Notes: generated from the sequence alone by a model not told the origin. DNA of 64,000 nucleotides from Polynucleobacter sp. 78F-HAINBA (GCF_018882325.1 NZ_JACVOQ010000003.1:124001-188000), one strand, 5' to 3'; shown: positions 51,206 to 63,079, numbered from the stretch's first letter. Translations and numbers: made by a program.

Positions 51206-52204
51206 ATGCGCGTAATGGAAATCAAAGAATTTGGCGCACCAGAAATGCTGGTGTCTGCCACTCGTCCAGATCCAGTGGCTCCGGCTGCTGGTACGGGTGA
51301 GATTTTGATTAAGGTGATTGCTGCTGGGATTAATCGCCCAGACGTTTTACAACGTAAAGGCCATTACCCAGTTCCTGCAGGCGCATCGGATATTCCTGGT
51401 CTCGAAGTGGCTGGCGAGATTGTTGGTGGTGACCTAGCTCACGCTGACAATCTGTTTGGCCTCAAAGTGGGTGATAAGGTTTGTGCGCTTGTGCAGGGTG
51501 GTGGTTACGCGGAACTGTGTACCGCTCCCATTGCGCAATGCTTGCCTTACCCAAAAGGATTTACTGATCAAGAAGCAGCTTCATTACCTGAAACTTTTTA
51601 CACCGTGTGGAGCAACGTCTTCATGCGTGGTGAGTTATCTGAAGGTGAAACTTTGTTGGTGCAGGGCGGTTCTAGTGGCATTGGTGTAACTGCCATTTTG
51701 ATTGCCAAAGCTTTAGGTCATAAAGTATTTGTTACTGCCGGTACTGATGAGAAGTGCGCAGCTTGCGTAGCTTTAGGTGCTGACTTGGCGATCAACTACA
51801 AGACACAAGACTTTGTGGAAGAAGTAAAGAAAGCTACAGATGGCAAAGGTGTCAATGTGGTGCTTGACATGGTCACTGGTGCTTACGTACAAAAAGAAAT
51901 TGATTGTTTGGCTGATGATGGTCGTATCGTGATCATTGCGATCATGGGTGGATCAAAAGCAGAAGTGAATACTGGTCAAATTTTGCGTCGCCGTTTAACC
52001 ATCACTGGTTCAACATTGCGCCCACGTCCAGTGTCATTCAAGAAACAAATTACCCAGCAGTTGCATGCACGTATCTGGCCTTTGTTAGATGCGGGCAAGT
52101 TAAAGCCGGTGATTTATAAAACATTTACCTTAGACCAAGCTGCTGATGCTCATCGTTTGATGGAGTCTTCTGAGCACGTTGGCAAGATTGTGTTAACTGT
52201 TTAA
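51206..52204 (+). CDS. NAD(P)H quinone oxidoreductase (PIG3-type MDR)
   Basis: 332-residue medium-chain dehydrogenase without the structural zinc cysteines; VIAAGINRPDVLQRKGHYPVPAGASDIPGLEVAGEIV, LVQGGSSGIGVTAILIAKALGHKVFVTAGT and VLDMVTG are family marks. It reduces quinones with NADPH, probably for protection against electrophiles. The ATG lies 25 bases after the pnp stop and 17 bases before tpiA, so it sits in the middle of a long plus-strand transcript. Confidence 0.92.
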   Translation: MRVMEIKEFGAPEMLVSATRPDPVAPAAGTGEILIKVIAAGINRPDVLQRKGHYPVPAGASDIPGLEVAGEIVGGDLAHADNLFGLKVGDKVCALVQGGGYAELCTAPIAQCLPYPKGFTDQEAASLPETFYTVWSNVFMRGELSEGETLLVQGGSSGIGVTAILIAKALGHKVFVTAGTDEKCAACVALGADLAINYKTQDFVEEVKKATDGKGVNVVLDMVTGAYVQKEIDCLADDGRIVIIAIMGGSKAEVNTGQILRRRLTITGSTLRPRPVSFKKQITQQLHARIWPLLDAGKLKPVIYKTFTLDQAADAHRLMESSEHVGKIVLTV

Positions 52205-52221
52205 GTATTGAGCTAGATTTA

Positions 52222-52980
52222 ATGCGTCCACTCACTGTTATCGGCAACTGGAAAATGAATGGCAGTCTTGCGAGTAACGCAGACTGGGTCAAGACCGTTT
52301 GTCATGGGATGGAGCAGGGCATGCCAGCAGGCCGTAAGTATGCAGTCTGCGTGCCAGCGCCTTATTTATCGCAGTGTGGTGAATTGATTCAAGAATGCTC
52401 ACTCGCTTTTTTAAGCTTGGGTGCTCAGGATGCATCGGCTTATGCTGCTGGAGCTTATACCGGCGAGGTTGCCGCATCCATGCTCAAAGAATTACATTGC
52501 GCTTACGTGATTGTTGGGCACTCTGAGCGTCGTCAGCACCACCATGAGGCTGATGAGCAGGTTGCTGAGAAAGCCCTTCAGGTGCTTGATAGCGGCATGA
52601 CTCCGGTGATTTGTGTTGGTGAGTCTGCGGATGAGCGTAACTCGGGTCGTGAGGTTGAGGTAGTTCGAGGTCAGATTTCAAAGCAGGTGGCTATTTTGCA
52701 AGACCGTTTGGCTGACTGCCTCATTGCTTATGAGCCTATTTGGGCGATTGGTACGGGGAAGGTGGCAAGCGCTCAGATGGCTCAGGATATGCACCGAGCA
52801 ATTCGCTTGCAGCTAGCGGAATTTGATGAAGATGTAGCGTCCCATGTGGGAATTTTGTATGGCGGCAGTGTTAAACCGGACAATGCCGTTGAATTGTTTG
52901 CAATGCCAGATATTGATGGCGGATTGATTGGGGGTGCTTCATTGAACCCGCAGGATTTTCTCGCTATTTGTCAGGCCTAG
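52222..52980 (+). CDS. tpiA: Triosephosphate isomerase
   Basis: 252 residues. Glycolytic enzyme interconverting dihydroxyacetone phosphate and glyceraldehyde-3-phosphate. RPLTVIGNWKMNGS at the start with the catalytic Lys, GHSERR with the electrophile His, AYEPIWAIGTGKVA with the catalytic Glu and the closing loop, and GGSVKPDN for phosphate are all present. It begins 17 bases after qor and is followed by secG, the common order. Confidence 0.98.
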   Translation: MRPLTVIGNWKMNGSLASNADWVKTVCHGMEQGMPAGRKYAVCVPAPYLSQCGELIQECSLAFLSLGAQDASAYAAGAYTGEVAASMLKELHCAYVIVGHSERRQHHHEADEQVAEKALQVLDSGMTPVICVGESADERNSGREVEVVRGQISKQVAILQDRLADCLIAYEPIWAIGTGKVASAQMAQDMHRAIRLQLAEFDEDVASHVGILYGGSVKPDNAVELFAMPDIDGGLIGGASLNPQDFLAICQA

Positions 52981-53002
52981 ATTTTTTATTTGGAGATAAG
53001 CC

Positions 53003-53350
53003 ATGGAATGGTTTAAGACTTTATTGATCGTTTTGCAGGTTATTTCAGCTTTGGCTGTGATCTTGCTTGTGTTGCTTCAGCAGGGTAAAGGTGCCGATAT
53101 GGGCGCTGCATTTGGCTCAGGATCTTCTGGTAGCCTGTTTGGCGCCAGTGGCTCAGCCAATTTCCTCTCCCACACAACCGCCATTTTTGCTGCAGTCTTC
53201 TTTGTCTGCACTTTGGGGATTACCTGGATTGGTAATAAGAAGGAAGTTAGCCCTGGTATTTTGTCTGGAACCGTTGCTCCTGTCGTAGCTCCCGCTGCTG
53301 CACCAGCTGCCCCAGTTCAGGATCCCACTAAGCCAGCAGTTCCAAAGTAA
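53003..53350 (+). CDS. secG: Preprotein translocase subunit SecG
   Basis: 115-residue membrane protein of the SecYEG translocon. TM1 LLIVLQVISALAVILLVLLQQG is followed by the SecG loop GKGADMGAAFGSGSSGSLFG and TM2 FLSHTTAIFAAVFFVCTLGITW. The C-terminal tail is Ala/Pro/Val-rich low complexity. It is the last gene before tRNA-Leu. Confidence 0.95.
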   Translation: MEWFKTLLIVLQVISALAVILLVLLQQGKGADMGAAFGSGSSGSLFGASGSANFLSHTTAIFAAVFFVCTLGITWIGNKKEVSPGILSGTVAPVVAPAAAPAAPVQDPTKPAVPK

Positions 53351-53372
53351 AAAAGTAGGAATTCAGCACTTT

Positions 53373-53393
53373 CTACCCCTGTTTTCGGGGTAG
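53373..53393 (+). other. Hairpin after secG without T-run
   Basis: CTACCCC (53373-53379) and GGGGTAG (53387-53393) form a perfect 7-bp stem with a 7-base loop, 22 bases past secG. No U-tract follows, so it may be a processing or stability element between secG and tRNA-Leu instead of a terminator. Confidence 0.4.
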
Positions 53394-53435
53394 TTCAGTG
53401 GTGCAATGCAGTAGAATTGACAGGTTTTACAAGAT

Positions 53436-53520
53436 GCCGACGTGGTGAAATTGGTAGACACGCTATCTTGAGGGGGTAGTGGCTTAGGCTGTGCGAGTTC
53501 GAGTCTCGCCGTCGGCACCA
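53436..53520 (+). tRNA. tRNA-Leu (anticodon GAG)
   Basis: 85 bases with CCA encoded. The acceptor stem GCCGACG (53436-53442) pairs with CGTCGGC (53510-53516), followed by discriminator A and CCA. The anticodon stem CTATC/GGTAG contains loop TTGAGGG, anticodon GAG, for CUU/CUC codons. A long variable arm (TGGCTTAGGCTGTG) marks the class II Leu type. Its position between secG and nuoA is typical of Burkholderiales. Confidence 0.96.
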
Positions 53521-53629
53521 AATTGTAAAATTTGTAGGGGTTTATGCTGTAAATCAACGTTTTATGTAGTGGATTAATTGATAATTTGCTGTATCTAAAG
53601 ATTTGTCAGACGAACGACTCAGGACCATT

Positions 53630-53989
53630 TTGAATCTCGCTAATTACTTTCCTGTTCTTCTTTTTATCCTCGTAGGTATTGGGGTGGGTTTAGTCCCCAT
53701 GTTCCTCGGAAAAATTTTGGCTCCTTCGAAGCCAGATGCTGAAAAACTGTCGCCATACGAGTGCGGTTTTGAGGCCTTCGAAGATGCGCGTATGAAGTTC
53801 GACGTGCGCTACTACCTTATTGCCATCCTATTCATCTTGTTTGACTTAGAAACTGCATTCCTATTCCCATGGGGTGTGGCTCTTCGTGATATCGGCTGGT
53901 TCGGCTACGCCTCTATGGTGATTTTCTTATTGGAATTCATCGTTGGCTTTGTATATATCTGGAAAAAGGGCGCTCTCGACTGGGAGTGA
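53630..53989 (+). CDS. nuoA: NADH-quinone oxidoreductase subunit A
   Basis: 119-residue membrane subunit of complex I with three helices ([49 protein letters not shown] and [21 protein letters not shown]). The conserved segment is [26 protein letters not shown] 53630, with AGGA 5 bases before it, gives the normal N-terminus; the upstream TTG at 53603 would add nine codons. It heads the nuo operon. Confidence 0.95.
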
Positions 53990-53994
53990 TAGAT

Positions 53995-54477
53995 ATGGCA
54001 TTAGAAGGCGTTCTCAAAGAAGGATTTGTTACCACTACTGCAGACCAGTTAATTAACTGGACGCGTAATGGCTCTTTATGGCCAATGACATTTGGTCTTG
54101 CTTGCTGCGCTGTAGAAATGATGCACGCAGGCGCATCCCGTTACGACTTGGATCGATTTGGTGTGGTTTTCCGCCCATCCCCGCGTCAGTCTGACCTCAT
54201 GATTGTTGCTGGTACCTTGTGTAACAAGATGGCTCCAGCGCTCCGTAAGGTTTATGACCAAATGCCTGAGCCACGTTGGGTTATCTCGATGGGTTCTTGT
54301 GCCAATGGTGGTGGTTACTACCATAACTCGTATTCAGTAGTTCGCGGTTGCGACCGCATCGTGCCAGTTGATATTTATGTTCCTGGCTGTCCTCCAACTG
54401 CAGAAGCGCTGATCTATGGAATCATTCAGTTGCAATCCAAGATCGCTCGCACCAGCACGATTGCGCGGAAGGCTTAA
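53995..54477 (+). CDS. nuoB: NADH-quinone oxidoreductase subunit B
   Basis: 160-residue peripheral subunit holding Fe-S cluster N2, the last before quinone. The ligands are in [11 protein letters not shown] (adjacent cysteines), [39 protein letters not shown] 53995 is preferred to a GTG three codons upstream. The nuoA stop is 5 bases before. Confidence 0.98.
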
Positions 54478-54480
54478 ACC

Positions 54481-55080
54481 ATGTCAGATCGTTTAGTTCA
54501 ACTCGCTGCCAATCTAGAAAAAGTTTTAGGTAAGCGTGCGCAATCTATTGAGATTGCTTTGGGTGAAGTGACTGTTGTTGTAAATGCAGATACCTATTTT
54601 GAATCCGCTATGTTGTTGCGTGATGAGTCTTCATTGGCTTTTGAGCAACTGATTGATTTGTGCGGCGTGGATTATCAAGATTTCCGCGAAGGGCAGTGGG
54701 GTGGTCAGCGCTTTGGTGTTGTATCTCATCTCTTGTCTATCGAACATAACTGGCGCTTGCGTGTACGCGTGTTCGCACCAGAAGATGCGTATCCAGTGGT
54801 TGCTTCGCTAACTCCAGTTTGGGCAGCTGCTAACTGGTTTGAACGTGAAGCGTTTGATCTCTATGGCATCTTGTTTGATGGTCATGAAGACTTGCGTCGC
54901 ATCTTGACTGACTACGGTTTCATTGGTCATCCATTTAGAAAAGATTTCCCAATTTCTGGCAACGTTGAAATGCGTTACGACCCAGAGTTAAAGCGTGTTG
55001 TGTATCAGCCTGTCACGATTGAAGCGCGTGAAATCACGCCACGTATCGTGCGCGAAGAGCAGTACGGAGGTCCGGTTTAA
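54481..55080 (+). CDS. nuoC: NADH-quinone oxidoreductase subunit C
   Basis: 199-residue 30-kDa subunit of the complex I peripheral arm. The conserved [42 protein letters not shown] region is complete. It is separate from nuoD, as in most betaproteobacteria (fused in E. coli). Three bases separate it from nuoB and from nuoD. Confidence 0.97.
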   Translation: MSDRLVQLAANLEKVLGKRAQSIEIALGEVTVVVNADTYFESAMLLRDESSLAFEQLIDLCGVDYQDFREGQWGGQRFGVVSHLLSIEHNWRLRVRVFAPEDAYPVVASLTPVWAAANWFEREAFDLYGILFDGHEDLRRILTDYGFIGHPFRKDFPISGNVEMRYDPELKRVVYQPVTIEAREITPRIVREEQYGGPV

Positions 55081-55083
55081 GTC

Positions 55084-56337
55084 ATGGCACAAATTAAGAA
55101 CTACACCCTCAATTTCGGTCCTCAGCATCCTGCGGCACACGGCGTATTACGCCTGGTGTTAGAGCTCGATGGCGAAGTAATTCAGCGCGCTGACCCGCAT
55201 ATCGGTTTATTGCATCGCGCTACAGAAAAATTAGCTGAGACACGTACTTGGATTCAGAACGTTCCTTACATGGATCGTCTGGACTATGTATCGATGATGT
55301 CAAATGAGCATGCTTATGTAATGGCGATTGAGAAATTGCTACAAGTAGATGTGCCAGAACGCGCTCAATATATTCGCGTGATGTTTGACGAGTTAACCCG
55401 TTTACTCAATCACCTCTTGTGGATTGGTTGTCACGGTTTAGACGTTGGTGCAATGGCCGTATTTTTGTACGCATTCCGTGATCGTGAAGATATTTTTGAT
55501 ATGTACGAAGCTGTTTCTGGCGCTCGTATGCATGCTGCTTACTATCGTCCGGGTGGCGTCTATCGCGACCTACCTACACAGATGGCGCAGTACTCCAAGT
55601 CGAAGATTCGTAGTGCTTCTGCAATCAAGCGTTTGAATGAAAATCGTAGCGGCACATTACTCGATTTCATTGAGCAGTTCTCAAATGGTTTTGATGCCAA
55701 CGTAGATGAGTATTGCAATCTCTTAACGGATAACCGTATTTGGAAACAACGCTTAGTTGGTATTGGTGTCGTATCTCCTGAGCGTGCTTTGCAACTCGGT
55801 TTCACTGGCCCAATGCTTCGTGGTTCTGGTATTGAGTGGGACTTACGTAAAAAGCAACCTTACGAGACTTACGACAAACTCGACTTTGATATTCCGGTTG
55901 GCGTGAATGGTGATTCTTATGATCGCTATTTAGTGCGCATGGAAGAAATGCGTCAATCCAATCGCATCATTAAACAGTGCGTGGCTTGGCTCAAGGCAAA
56001 TGATGGCCCTGTCATGAGCGACAACCATAAAGTGTCTCCACCGAAGCGTGTGGACATGAAGACCAATATGGAAGAGTTGATTCACCATTTCAAACTCTTT
56101 ACTGAAGGTATGCACGTTCCTGATGGCGAGGCTTACTCTGCCGTTGAGCATCCAAAAGGTGAGTTTGGTATCTACTTGATTTCTGATGGTGCGAATAAGC
56201 CATACCGCATGAAGATTCGTGCGCCAGGCTTTGTGCATTTATCTGCAATGGATGAGATGTCACGCGGCCACATGTTGGCTGATGCTGTAACCATTATTGG
56301 TACCCAAGATATTGTGTTCGGGGAGATTGACCGCTAA
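55084..56337 (+). CDS. nuoD: NADH-quinone oxidoreductase subunit D
   Basis: 417-residue 49-kDa subunit lining the quinone pocket. Starts [30 protein letters not shown] and carries [45 protein letters not shown] and the C-terminal [15 protein letters not shown] end. Full length and in the standard order after nuoC. Confidence 0.98.
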   Translation: MAQIKNYTLNFGPQHPAAHGVLRLVLELDGEVIQRADPHIGLLHRATEKLAETRTWIQNVPYMDRLDYVSMMSNEHAYVMAIEKLLQVDVPERAQYIRVMFDELTRLLNHLLWIGCHGLDVGAMAVFLYAFRDREDIFDMYEAVSGARMHAAYYRPGGVYRDLPTQMAQYSKSKIRSASAIKRLNENRSGTLLDFIEQFSNGFDANVDEYCNLLTDNRIWKQRLVGIGVVSPERALQLGFTGPMLRGSGIEWDLRKKQPYETYDKLDFDIPVGVNGDSYDRYLVRMEEMRQSNRIIKQCVAWLKANDGPVMSDNHKVSPPKRVDMKTNMEELIHHFKLFTEGMHVPDGEAYSAVEHPKGEFGIYLISDGANKPYRMKIRAPGFVHLSAMDEMSRGHMLADAVTIIGTQDIVFGEIDR

Positions 56338-56360
56338 TTCAGCGCGCCAAGGATTAATTC

Positions 56361-56867
56361 ATGACAACAACTCTTCAACTTTCAGACAAAACGCTCGCAG
56401 ACATTGCGCGCAATGTCGCGAAATACCCGCCAGAACAAAAACAATCTGCCGTGATGGCTTCTTTGATTGCCGCCCAAACTGAAGTAGGTTGGGTTTCGCC
56501 AGAGGTGATTGCTACTGTTGCTCAAATTTTGGAAATGCCAACCATTGCAGTGGATGAAGTGGCTACTTTCTACAACATGTACGACACCAAAAAAATTGGC
56601 AAATACAAGTTGGTGATTTGCACAAACCTACCTTGCCAGTTAACCCATGGTGAAACTGCTGCAACGTATTTAAAAGAAACTCTTGGCATTGGCTACAACG
56701 AGACAACTCCGTGCGGTACGTTCACTCTAAAAGAGGGTGAGTGCATGGGTGCTTGCGGAGATTCTCCAGTGATGTTGGTGAATAACAAGCGTATGTGCGG
56801 CTTCATGAGTAAAGAAAAGATTGACGCTCTCTTAAATGAGCTCCGTGCAGAAGGGAAAGCAGGATGA
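56361..56867 (+). CDS. nuoE: NADH-quinone oxidoreductase subunit E
   Basis: 168-residue 24-kDa subunit with the [2Fe-2S] cluster N1a: ligands in [13 protein letters not shown] and [18 protein letters not shown]. The N-terminal helices ([35 protein letters not shown]) are typical. It overlaps nuoF by 4 bases (ATGA). Confidence 0.97.
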   Translation: MTTTLQLSDKTLADIARNVAKYPPEQKQSAVMASLIAAQTEVGWVSPEVIATVAQILEMPTIAVDEVATFYNMYDTKKIGKYKLVICTNLPCQLTHGETAATYLKETLGIGYNETTPCGTFTLKEGECMGACGDSPVMLVNNKRMCGFMSKEKIDALLNELRAEGKAG

Positions 56868-58162
56868 CCAGCTTGCACGACAGACACATTAAGCCTTTGA
56901 TTCTTGCTGGATTGAATGGCGAGAACTGGCGTTTAAAAGATTACGAAAGCCGTGGCGGATATCAACAACTCCGTCGCATCATCAATGACAAAGTTGCACC
57001 TGACGCAATCATTGCTGAATTAAAAGCTTCATCATTACGTGGTCGTGGAGGCGCAGGATTCCCAACTGGATTGAAGTGGAGCTTTATGCCCCGTCAATTC
57101 CCTGGCCAAAAGTATTTAGTTTGCAATAGTGACGAAGGTGAGCCGGGTACATTTAAAGACCGCGACATCATGCGTTACAACCCGCATGCCTTGATTGAGG
57201 GCATGATTATTGGTGCCTACACTATGGGCATCACTGTGGGCTACAACTATATCCACGGCGAAATTTGGGAAGTCTATTCCCGTTTCGAAGAGGCTCTTGA
57301 TGAGGCTCGAGCTGCTGGGTATCTTGGCGACAAAATCATGGGAAGTGATTTCAACTTCCAATTGCATGCCGCTCCAGGTTGGGGCGCTTATATCTGTGGT
57401 GAAGAAACTGCTTTGCTGGAGTCTCTTGAGGGTAAGAAGGGCCAACCACGCTTTAAGCCACCATTCCCTGCAAGCTTTGGTCTGTATGGCAAGCCAACCA
57501 CCATCAATAACACTGAAACATTTGCTGCTGTGCCATTCATTATGGCAATTGGTGGTCTAGCTTACTTAGAGTTGGGTAAGCCAAATAACGGCGGTACGAA
57601 GATTTTCTCTATCTCTGGCGATGTTACTTATCCAGGTAACTACGAGATTCCATTAGGCACTCCATTCGCTGAGCTGTTGAAGCTTGCCGGTGGTATGCGT
57701 GATGGCATCCCATTGAAAGCGGTAATTCCTGGTGGATCTTCTTCACCAGTTATTCCTGGCGCAGAGATGATGACCCTCACAATGGATTACGACAGCATTG
57801 CGAAAGCAGGTTCGATGTTGGGATCTGGTGCTGTGATTGTGATGAATGAAACACGTTGTATGGTTCGCGCCTTAGAACGTCTGTCTTACTTCTATCACGA
57901 AGAATCTTGCGGTCAGTGCACCCCATGTCGTGAAGGTACTGGCTGGTTGTGGCGCATTGTTCACCGCATCGAACATGGTGAAGGCCGTCCAGAAGATTTG
58001 GATTTATTGAACGATGTAGCGGCAAACATTCAGGGTCGCACGATTTGCGCCTTAGGTGATGCAGCTGCAATGCCGGTTCGCGGCATGTTGAAGCATTACA
58101 TGGATGAATTTGCGTATCACGTAGAACATAAGCGCTGCTTAGATTCTGCGAAACCTTTATAA
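56864..58162 (+). CDS. nuoF: NADH-quinone oxidoreductase subunit F
   Basis: 432-residue flavin- and NADH-binding subunit. FMN/NADH motifs [19 protein letters not shown] and [15 protein letters not shown], and the N3 cluster motif [19 protein letters not shown], are intact. It starts inside the nuoE stop and ends 25 bases before nuoG. Confidence 0.98.
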   Translation: MTSLHDRHIKPLILAGLNGENWRLKDYESRGGYQQLRRIINDKVAPDAIIAELKASSLRGRGGAGFPTGLKWSFMPRQFPGQKYLVCNSDEGEPGTFKDRDIMRYNPHALIEGMIIGAYTMGITVGYNYIHGEIWEVYSRFEEALDEARAAGYLGDKIMGSDFNFQLHAAPGWGAYICGEETALLESLEGKKGQPRFKPPFPASFGLYGKPTTINNTETFAAVPFIMAIGGLAYLELGKPNNGGTKIFSISGDVTYPGNYEIPLGTPFAELLKLAGGMRDGIPLKAVIPGGSSSPVIPGAEMMTLTMDYDSIAKAGSMLGSGAVIVMNETRCMVRALERLSYFYHEESCGQCTPCREGTGWLWRIVHRIEHGEGRPEDLDLLNDVAANIQGRTICALGDAAAMPVRGMLKHYMDEFAYHVEHKRCLDSAKPL

Positions 58163-58187
58163 GACATTGAGCACGGGACATCTTAAA

Positions 58188-60518
58188 GTGAGCATGGTTG
58201 AAATCGAATTAGATGGTAAGGCTGTAGAAGTTCCGCAAGGTTCGATGGTGATGCACGCCGCGAACAAGATCGGCACTTATATTCCTCACTTCTGCTATCA
58301 CAAGAAATTATCTATCGCTGCTAACTGCCGTATGTGTTTGGTAGAAGTGGAGAAGGCTCCTAAACCTTTGCCAGCTTGTGCAACTCCAGTGACGCAAGGC
58401 ATGAAGGTGTTTACACATTCTGCTAGAGCAGTTGAAGCTCAGCGCTCTGTCATGGAGTTCCTGCTGATTAACCATCCTTTGGATTGCCCAATTTGCGATC
58501 AAGGTGGTGAGTGCCAGTTGCAAGATTTAGCAGTTGGTTACGGTAAATCGAATTCACGCTACGAAGAAGAAAAGCGTATTGTTTTCCATAAGAATGTAGG
58601 TCCACTCATCTCCATGCAGGAGATGACCCGTTGTATTCACTGCACCCGTTGCGTACGCTTTGGACAAGAAGTTGCCGGTGTCATGGAATTGGGTATGGTC
58701 AACCGTGGCGAGCATTCTGAAATCACGACTTTTGCAGGTCAAACCATTGATTCAGAGTTGTCTGGAAACATGATTGATTTGTGCCCAGTTGGCGCTTTGA
58801 CAAGCAAGCCATTCCGCTATGCTGCGCGTACTTGGGAATTGGGTCGTAAGCGCTCAGTGAGTCCACACGATAGTCTTGGTGCGAACACTACTATTCAAAC
58901 TAAAGCCAACAAAGTAATGCGTGTTGTTGCTTTGGAAAATGACGCAGTAAATGAGTGCTGGATTAGCGACCGTGATCGCTTTGCCTATGAAGGTTTGAAT
59001 AGCGCGGATCGCGTAACGACACCAATGGTGAAGCAGGGCGGTCAGTGGCTTGAGACTGATTGGCAATCCGCAATGGATTATGTTGCTCATTCACTTAAAA
59101 CCATTTCCTCTGAGAGTGGCCCTGAAGCGGTTGCTGCTTTAGCGCATCCAATCTCTAGTACTGAAGAGTTGTACCTCCTCCAGAAGATGATTCGTGGTTT
59201 AGGCTCTAAGCAAGTTGAGACTCGTTTACGTCAAACTGACGTGAAGGGCGCTGCCTCTGCCCCATGGTTGGGTATGCCGATTAGCAAAGTAAGTGAATTA
59301 GATCGTGTTTTAGTAATCGGTAGCTTCTTGCGTAAAGAGCAACCATTGATTGCTGCTCGTCTACGTACTGCAGCTAAGCGTGGCTTACAGGTTTCACGTA
59401 TTGATGCTGGTGGCGATGATTGGTTAATTCCTAATACTGGTATTGCTGCAACTCCGAGCGCATGGCTCAACACATTAAGCGAAGTGGCATTGGCTGTGGC
59501 TAAAGCGAAGTCTGCTACTGCTCCGGCCTGCACGCCAAATTTACCTGTGTCTGCTACTGCGCAAAAAATTGCAGATAGCTTGCTTTCCGGTACATCTACT
59601 TCTGTATTGCTGGGCTCTGCCGCAATCGCGCATCCACAGGCATCTGATTTACATATGCTGGCGCAATTTATTGCTGAGCAAACTGGCGCAACTTTAGGCT
59701 TCTTGCCGGTTGGCGGTAATGCTGTTGGTGCTAGCTTGGTAAATGCCAACGGTGTTGGCGTTGAATCCGTGTTATCCGGTGAGCGCCGCGCTGTGATCTT
59801 GATGAATATCGAGCCAGATGCTGATTTGCCAAACTCTGCACAGGCTCGCGCTGCTTTGGCTAAAGCTAATACAGTGATTGCCTTAAGTGCTTATAAGAGC
59901 GCTGATCTGCTTGAGGTCGCTGACGTAATTCTGCCGATCTCTACATTTACAGAAACAGTGTCTACTTTTGTTAATTCAGAAGGCCGTGCACAAACGATTC
60001 AGCCAGCTGTAAAACCTTTAGGCGATTCTCGTCCAGCATGGAAAGTTCTTCGTGTTCTAGGTGGTTTATTGAATTTAGATGGCTTCCTCTACAACATGCC
60101 TGAAGAGGTGTTGGGTGAAGCGCTTGGTGAGAATTACTGCGCTAAGTTGTCAAACCAATCTACAGCTACTGACTTAACTAATTTAACTAGTGGCAATGCA
60201 GGCTCGTCAGCAGGTTTAGAGCGCATATCTGATGTTGGCATTTACGCCGGTGATCAAATCGTCCGTCGTTCATCAGCATTGCAGTTAACGCGTGATGCTA
60301 AGCGTGGCAATCAAGTTGGATTAGGTCAAGCGCTCTTTAATGAGTTGGGCTTGAAAGAGGGCGATGCTGTGCGAGTGATCCAAGGTGGTCAGTCCGTAGA
60401 TTTGCCTGTCACATTGGAAGCGAACTTGGCCAAGGGTGCCGTCAGAATTTCTGCGGGCACTATGGCTAGCGCTAAATTGGGATCGATGTTTGGTCCTGTA
60501 ACTGTTAGCAAGGCATAA
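58188..60518 (+). CDS. nuoG: NADH-quinone oxidoreductase subunit G
   Basis: 776-residue iron-sulfur subunit. The N-terminal [2Fe-2S] part has CRMCLVEVE; the N5/N4 clusters follow in [16 protein letters not shown] and [20 protein letters not shown], then a molybdopterin-oxidoreductase-like domain to the C-terminus. The start is uncertain between GTG 58188 (GGGA at 58175-58178, 9 bases away) and ATG 58194; the TTG at 58167 is unlikely. The C-terminal third (Ala/Thr-rich) is poorly conserved, which is normal. Confidence 0.95.
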   Translation: MSMVEIELDGKAVEVPQGSMVMHAANKIGTYIPHFCYHKKLSIAANCRMCLVEVEKAPKPLPACATPVTQGMKVFTHSARAVEAQRSVMEFLLINHPLDCPICDQGGECQLQDLAVGYGKSNSRYEEEKRIVFHKNVGPLISMQEMTRCIHCTRCVRFGQEVAGVMELGMVNRGEHSEITTFAGQTIDSELSGNMIDLCPVGALTSKPFRYAARTWELGRKRSVSPHDSLGANTTIQTKANKVMRVVALENDAVNECWISDRDRFAYEGLNSADRVTTPMVKQGGQWLETDWQSAMDYVAHSLKTISSESGPEAVAALAHPISSTEELYLLQKMIRGLGSKQVETRLRQTDVKGAASAPWLGMPISKVSELDRVLVIGSFLRKEQPLIAARLRTAAKRGLQVSRIDAGGDDWLIPNTGIAATPSAWLNTLSEVALAVAKAKSATAPACTPNLPVSATAQKIADSLLSGTSTSVLLGSAAIAHPQASDLHMLAQFIAEQTGATLGFLPVGGNAVGASLVNANGVGVESVLSGERRAVILMNIEPDADLPNSAQARAALAKANTVIALSAYKSADLLEVADVILPISTFTETVSTFVNSEGRAQTIQPAVKPLGDSRPAWKVLRVLGGLLNLDGFLYNMPEEVLGEALGENYCAKLSNQSTATDLTNLTSGNAGSSAGLERISDVGIYAGDQIVRRSSALQLTRDAKRGNQVGLGQALFNELGLKEGDAVRVIQGGQSVDLPVTLEANLAKGAVRISAGTMASAKLGSMFGPVTVSKA

Positions 60519-60526
60519 GGGACGAG

Positions 60527-61600
60527 ATGGATAATTTCTTGAACCTCGTTACCACCCAAGGTGAGGCCATCTTTGGTTCACTATGGCCACTTGTTTGGGC
60601 TTTGGTGCGCATCGTGATCATCGTGTTGCCGATGTTTGGCGCCGTTGCTTATATGACTCTTTGGGAGCGTAAGCTCATTGGTTGGATGCATATCCGTCTT
60701 GGGCCAAACCGTGTTGGTCCTTTGGGTTTATTGCAGCCGATAGCTGATGCCTTGAAGCTCTTGATGAAGGAGATTATTTCTCCGACACAAGCTAGCAAAG
60801 TACTGTATTTCATTGCACCAGTGATGGTGATCATGCCGGCATTTGCCGCTTGGGCTGTGATTCCTTTCCAGGCCAAAATGGTCTTGGCTGATGTCAATGC
60901 TGGATTACTTTATGTAATGGCAATTTCATCCATTGGTGTTTATGGTGTGATCTTGGCAGGTTGGTCATCTAACTCCAAGTACCCATTCCTTGGTGCTATG
61001 CGCGCATCAGCTCAAATGATTTCTTATGAGATCGCCATGGGCTTTGCATTGGTTACTGTGCTGTTGACTTCTGGCTCATTGAATTTGAGCACGATTGTGG
61101 CTTCACAAGAGCAGGGCTACTTCGCCAACATGGGCTTGAATTTCCTATCCTGGAATTGGCTACCGTTGCTACCAATGTTCGTGATTTACTTCATCTCTGG
61201 CGTTGCTGAAACGAACCGTCATCCATTTGACGTGGTTGAGGGTGAGTCAGAGATTGTTGCGGGCCACATGGTTGAGTACTCCGGCATGGCTTTTGCAATG
61301 TTCTTCTTGGCTGAATACGCCAATATGATTCTGATTGCTGCCTTAGCATCCACCATGTTCTTAGGTGGTTGGTTGCCTATCGTTGATTTGCCTATCCTCC
61401 GTGATATCCCAGGTTTCTTCTGGCTATTTGCTAAAACCTTCTTCCTCTTGTCTTGCGTTATCTGGTTGCGTGCGACATTGCCACGCTATCGCTATGACCA
61501 AATTATGCGTTTGGGTTGGAAGATCTTTATTCCTATCTCTGTATTCTGGGTAGTTGTCGTTGGCGCATGGGTTGTATCCCCATTGAATATTTGGAAATAA
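60527..61600 (+). CDS. nuoH: NADH-quinone oxidoreductase subunit H
   Basis: 357-residue ND1-like membrane subunit with about eight helices. [25 protein letters not shown] is the conserved loop near the quinone site, with [19 protein letters not shown] (acidic loop) and [20 protein letters not shown] at the C-terminal side. It follows nuoG with an 8-base gap. Confidence 0.98.
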   Translation: MDNFLNLVTTQGEAIFGSLWPLVWALVRIVIIVLPMFGAVAYMTLWERKLIGWMHIRLGPNRVGPLGLLQPIADALKLLMKEIISPTQASKVLYFIAPVMVIMPAFAAWAVIPFQAKMVLADVNAGLLYVMAISSIGVYGVILAGWSSNSKYPFLGAMRASAQMISYEIAMGFALVTVLLTSGSLNLSTIVASQEQGYFANMGLNFLSWNWLPLLPMFVIYFISGVAETNRHPFDVVEGESEIVAGHMVEYSGMAFAMFFLAEYANMILIAALASTMFLGGWLPIVDLPILRDIPGFFWLFAKTFFLLSCVIWLRATLPRYRYDQIMRLGWKIFIPISVFWVVVVGAWVVSPLNIWK

Positions 61601-61611
61601 GTTGATCAATC

Positions 61612-62103
61612 ATGTTTAAGAAAATTTCCCAATTCCTCGATAGCTTGATGTTGAGAGACATTTTGGTCGGCATGGCAATTACCGGTCGTTACCTCTTCAA
61701 GCCAAAAATTACTGTTCAATACCCTGAAGAGAAGACGCCTCAGTCTGTTCGCTTCCGTGGCTTACATGCTTTGCGCCGTTATGAAAATGGGGAAGAGCGC
61801 TGCATTGGTTGCAAATTGTGCGAGGCTGTTTGTCCTGCCTATGCCATCACGATTGAAACTGCTGAGCGCGATGACGGTACGCGTCGTACTAGCCGTTACG
61901 ACATTGACTTAACTAAGTGCATTTTCTGCGGCTTCTGTGAAGAGGCTTGTCCAGTTGACGCCATTGTTGAAACTAATATTTTTGAGTATTTCGGTGATAA
62001 GCGCGGTGATTTGTATTTCACTAAAGAAATGCTTTTGGCAGTAGGCGATAAGTATGAAAAAGATATTGCCGCTAACCGCGCAGCTGATGCGCCTTATCGT
62101 TAA
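61612..62103 (+). CDS. nuoI: NADH-quinone oxidoreductase subunit I
   Basis: 163-residue ferredoxin-like subunit with two [4Fe-4S] clusters (N6a, N6b): [16 protein letters not shown] and [36 protein letters not shown] is conserved. Placed 11 bases after nuoH. Confidence 0.98.
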   Translation: MFKKISQFLDSLMLRDILVGMAITGRYLFKPKITVQYPEEKTPQSVRFRGLHALRRYENGEERCIGCKLCEAVCPAYAITIETAERDDGTRRTSRYDIDLTKCIFCGFCEEACPVDAIVETNIFEYFGDKRGDLYFTKEMLLAVGDKYEKDIAANRAADAPYR

Positions 62104-62124
62104 TCGAATAAAGCACAACGACAT

Positions 62125-62772
62125 ATGACATTCGATACTTCTACACTTTTTGCAGCGTTCTTTTATGCCTTTGCTGGCCTTTTAGTGCTCTCAGCATTGC
62201 GCGTGATCACAGCTCGCAATCCTGTGCATGCTGCCTTGTTCTTGGTTTTGGCTTTCTTCTGCGCCTCTGGCTTGTGGATGCTTCTCAAGGCGGAGTTCTT
62301 GAGTTTGGCCTTGATCCTCGTTTATGTTGGCGCAGTAATGGTGCTCTTCTTGTTCGTGGTCATGATGCTGGATCTGGATCTTGAGCATCTGCGCCGTGAC
62401 TTTAAGAAATTTCTACCGGTAGCCTTCTTGATGGGGGCGGTCATCGTATTGGAACTATCTATCGTTTTAATTCGTAGCTTTATCGGTACGAGCGCACCAG
62501 TGCAGCCAATGCTCGAGGAAATGGCTACTAGCAATACACAAGCTTTAGGTATGTTGATCTTCGTTGATTATGTTTATGCCTTCGAGGTTGCCGGCGTCAT
62601 TCTCTTAGTGGCCATCATCGCTGCCGTGGCATTGACACTGCGTAACCGTAAAGATTCCAAATCGCAGAATATCCATGAGCAAGTGAACGTGAACTCTGCA
62701 GACCGTATGCGTATCGTGAAGATGGGTTCAGATATGGCCGCAAAGCAAGATACACGCGGGGAGAAGAAATGA
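62125..62772 (+). CDS. nuoJ: NADH-quinone oxidoreductase subunit J
   Basis: 215-residue ND6-like membrane subunit with five helices, among them [38 protein letters not shown] and [28 protein letters not shown], the conserved pi-bulge helix region. The C-terminal tail is cytoplasmic and basic/acidic. Overlaps nuoK by 4 bases. Confidence 0.97.
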   Translation: MTFDTSTLFAAFFYAFAGLLVLSALRVITARNPVHAALFLVLAFFCASGLWMLLKAEFLSLALILVYVGAVMVLFLFVVMMLDLDLEHLRRDFKKFLPVAFLMGAVIVLELSIVLIRSFIGTSAPVQPMLEEMATSNTQALGMLIFVDYVYAFEVAGVILLVAIIAAVALTLRNRKDSKSQNIHEQVNVNSADRMRIVKMGSDMAAKQDTRGEKK

Positions 62773-63077
62773 CTATTACCCTGGCTCACTACTTAGTGCT
62801 TGGCGCAATTTTGTTTGCGACTAGCGTGATCGGTATCTTCTTGAACCGTAAGAACATCATCGTGCTCTTAATGGCAATTGAATTGATGCTTCTCTCGGTG
62901 AACATGAACTTTGTAGCCTTCTCTCATTATTTGGGTGATATGGCTGGTCAAGTATTCGTATTCTTTATTTTGACTGTGGCTGCTGCTGAGGCAGCAATCG
63001 GTCTGGCAATTTTGGTTGTTCTCTTCCGTAAGGTAGACACCATCAATGCTGAAGACCTTGACCACCTAAAAGGCTAG
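62769..63077 (+). CDS. nuoK: NADH-quinone oxidoreductase subunit K
   Basis: 102-residue ND4L-like membrane subunit with three helices: [44 protein letters not shown] (conserved Glu for proton transfer) and [21 protein letters not shown] (second conserved Glu). Overlaps nuoJ by 4 bases (ATGA). Confidence 0.98.
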   Translation: MTITLAHYLVLGAILFATSVIGIFLNRKNIIVLLMAIELMLLSVNMNFVAFSHYLGDMAGQVFVFFILTVAAAEAAIGLAILVVLFRKVDTINAEDLDHLKG

Positions 63078-63079
63078 TC

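Noticed and set aside
53363-53557. Minus-strand ORF of 64 codons
   Set aside because: It is an antisense reading of tRNA-Leu and its flanks.
59231-59749. 172-codon minus-strand ORF within nuoG
   Set aside because: Long only because of the Ala-rich nuoG codon pattern; no recognisable domain.
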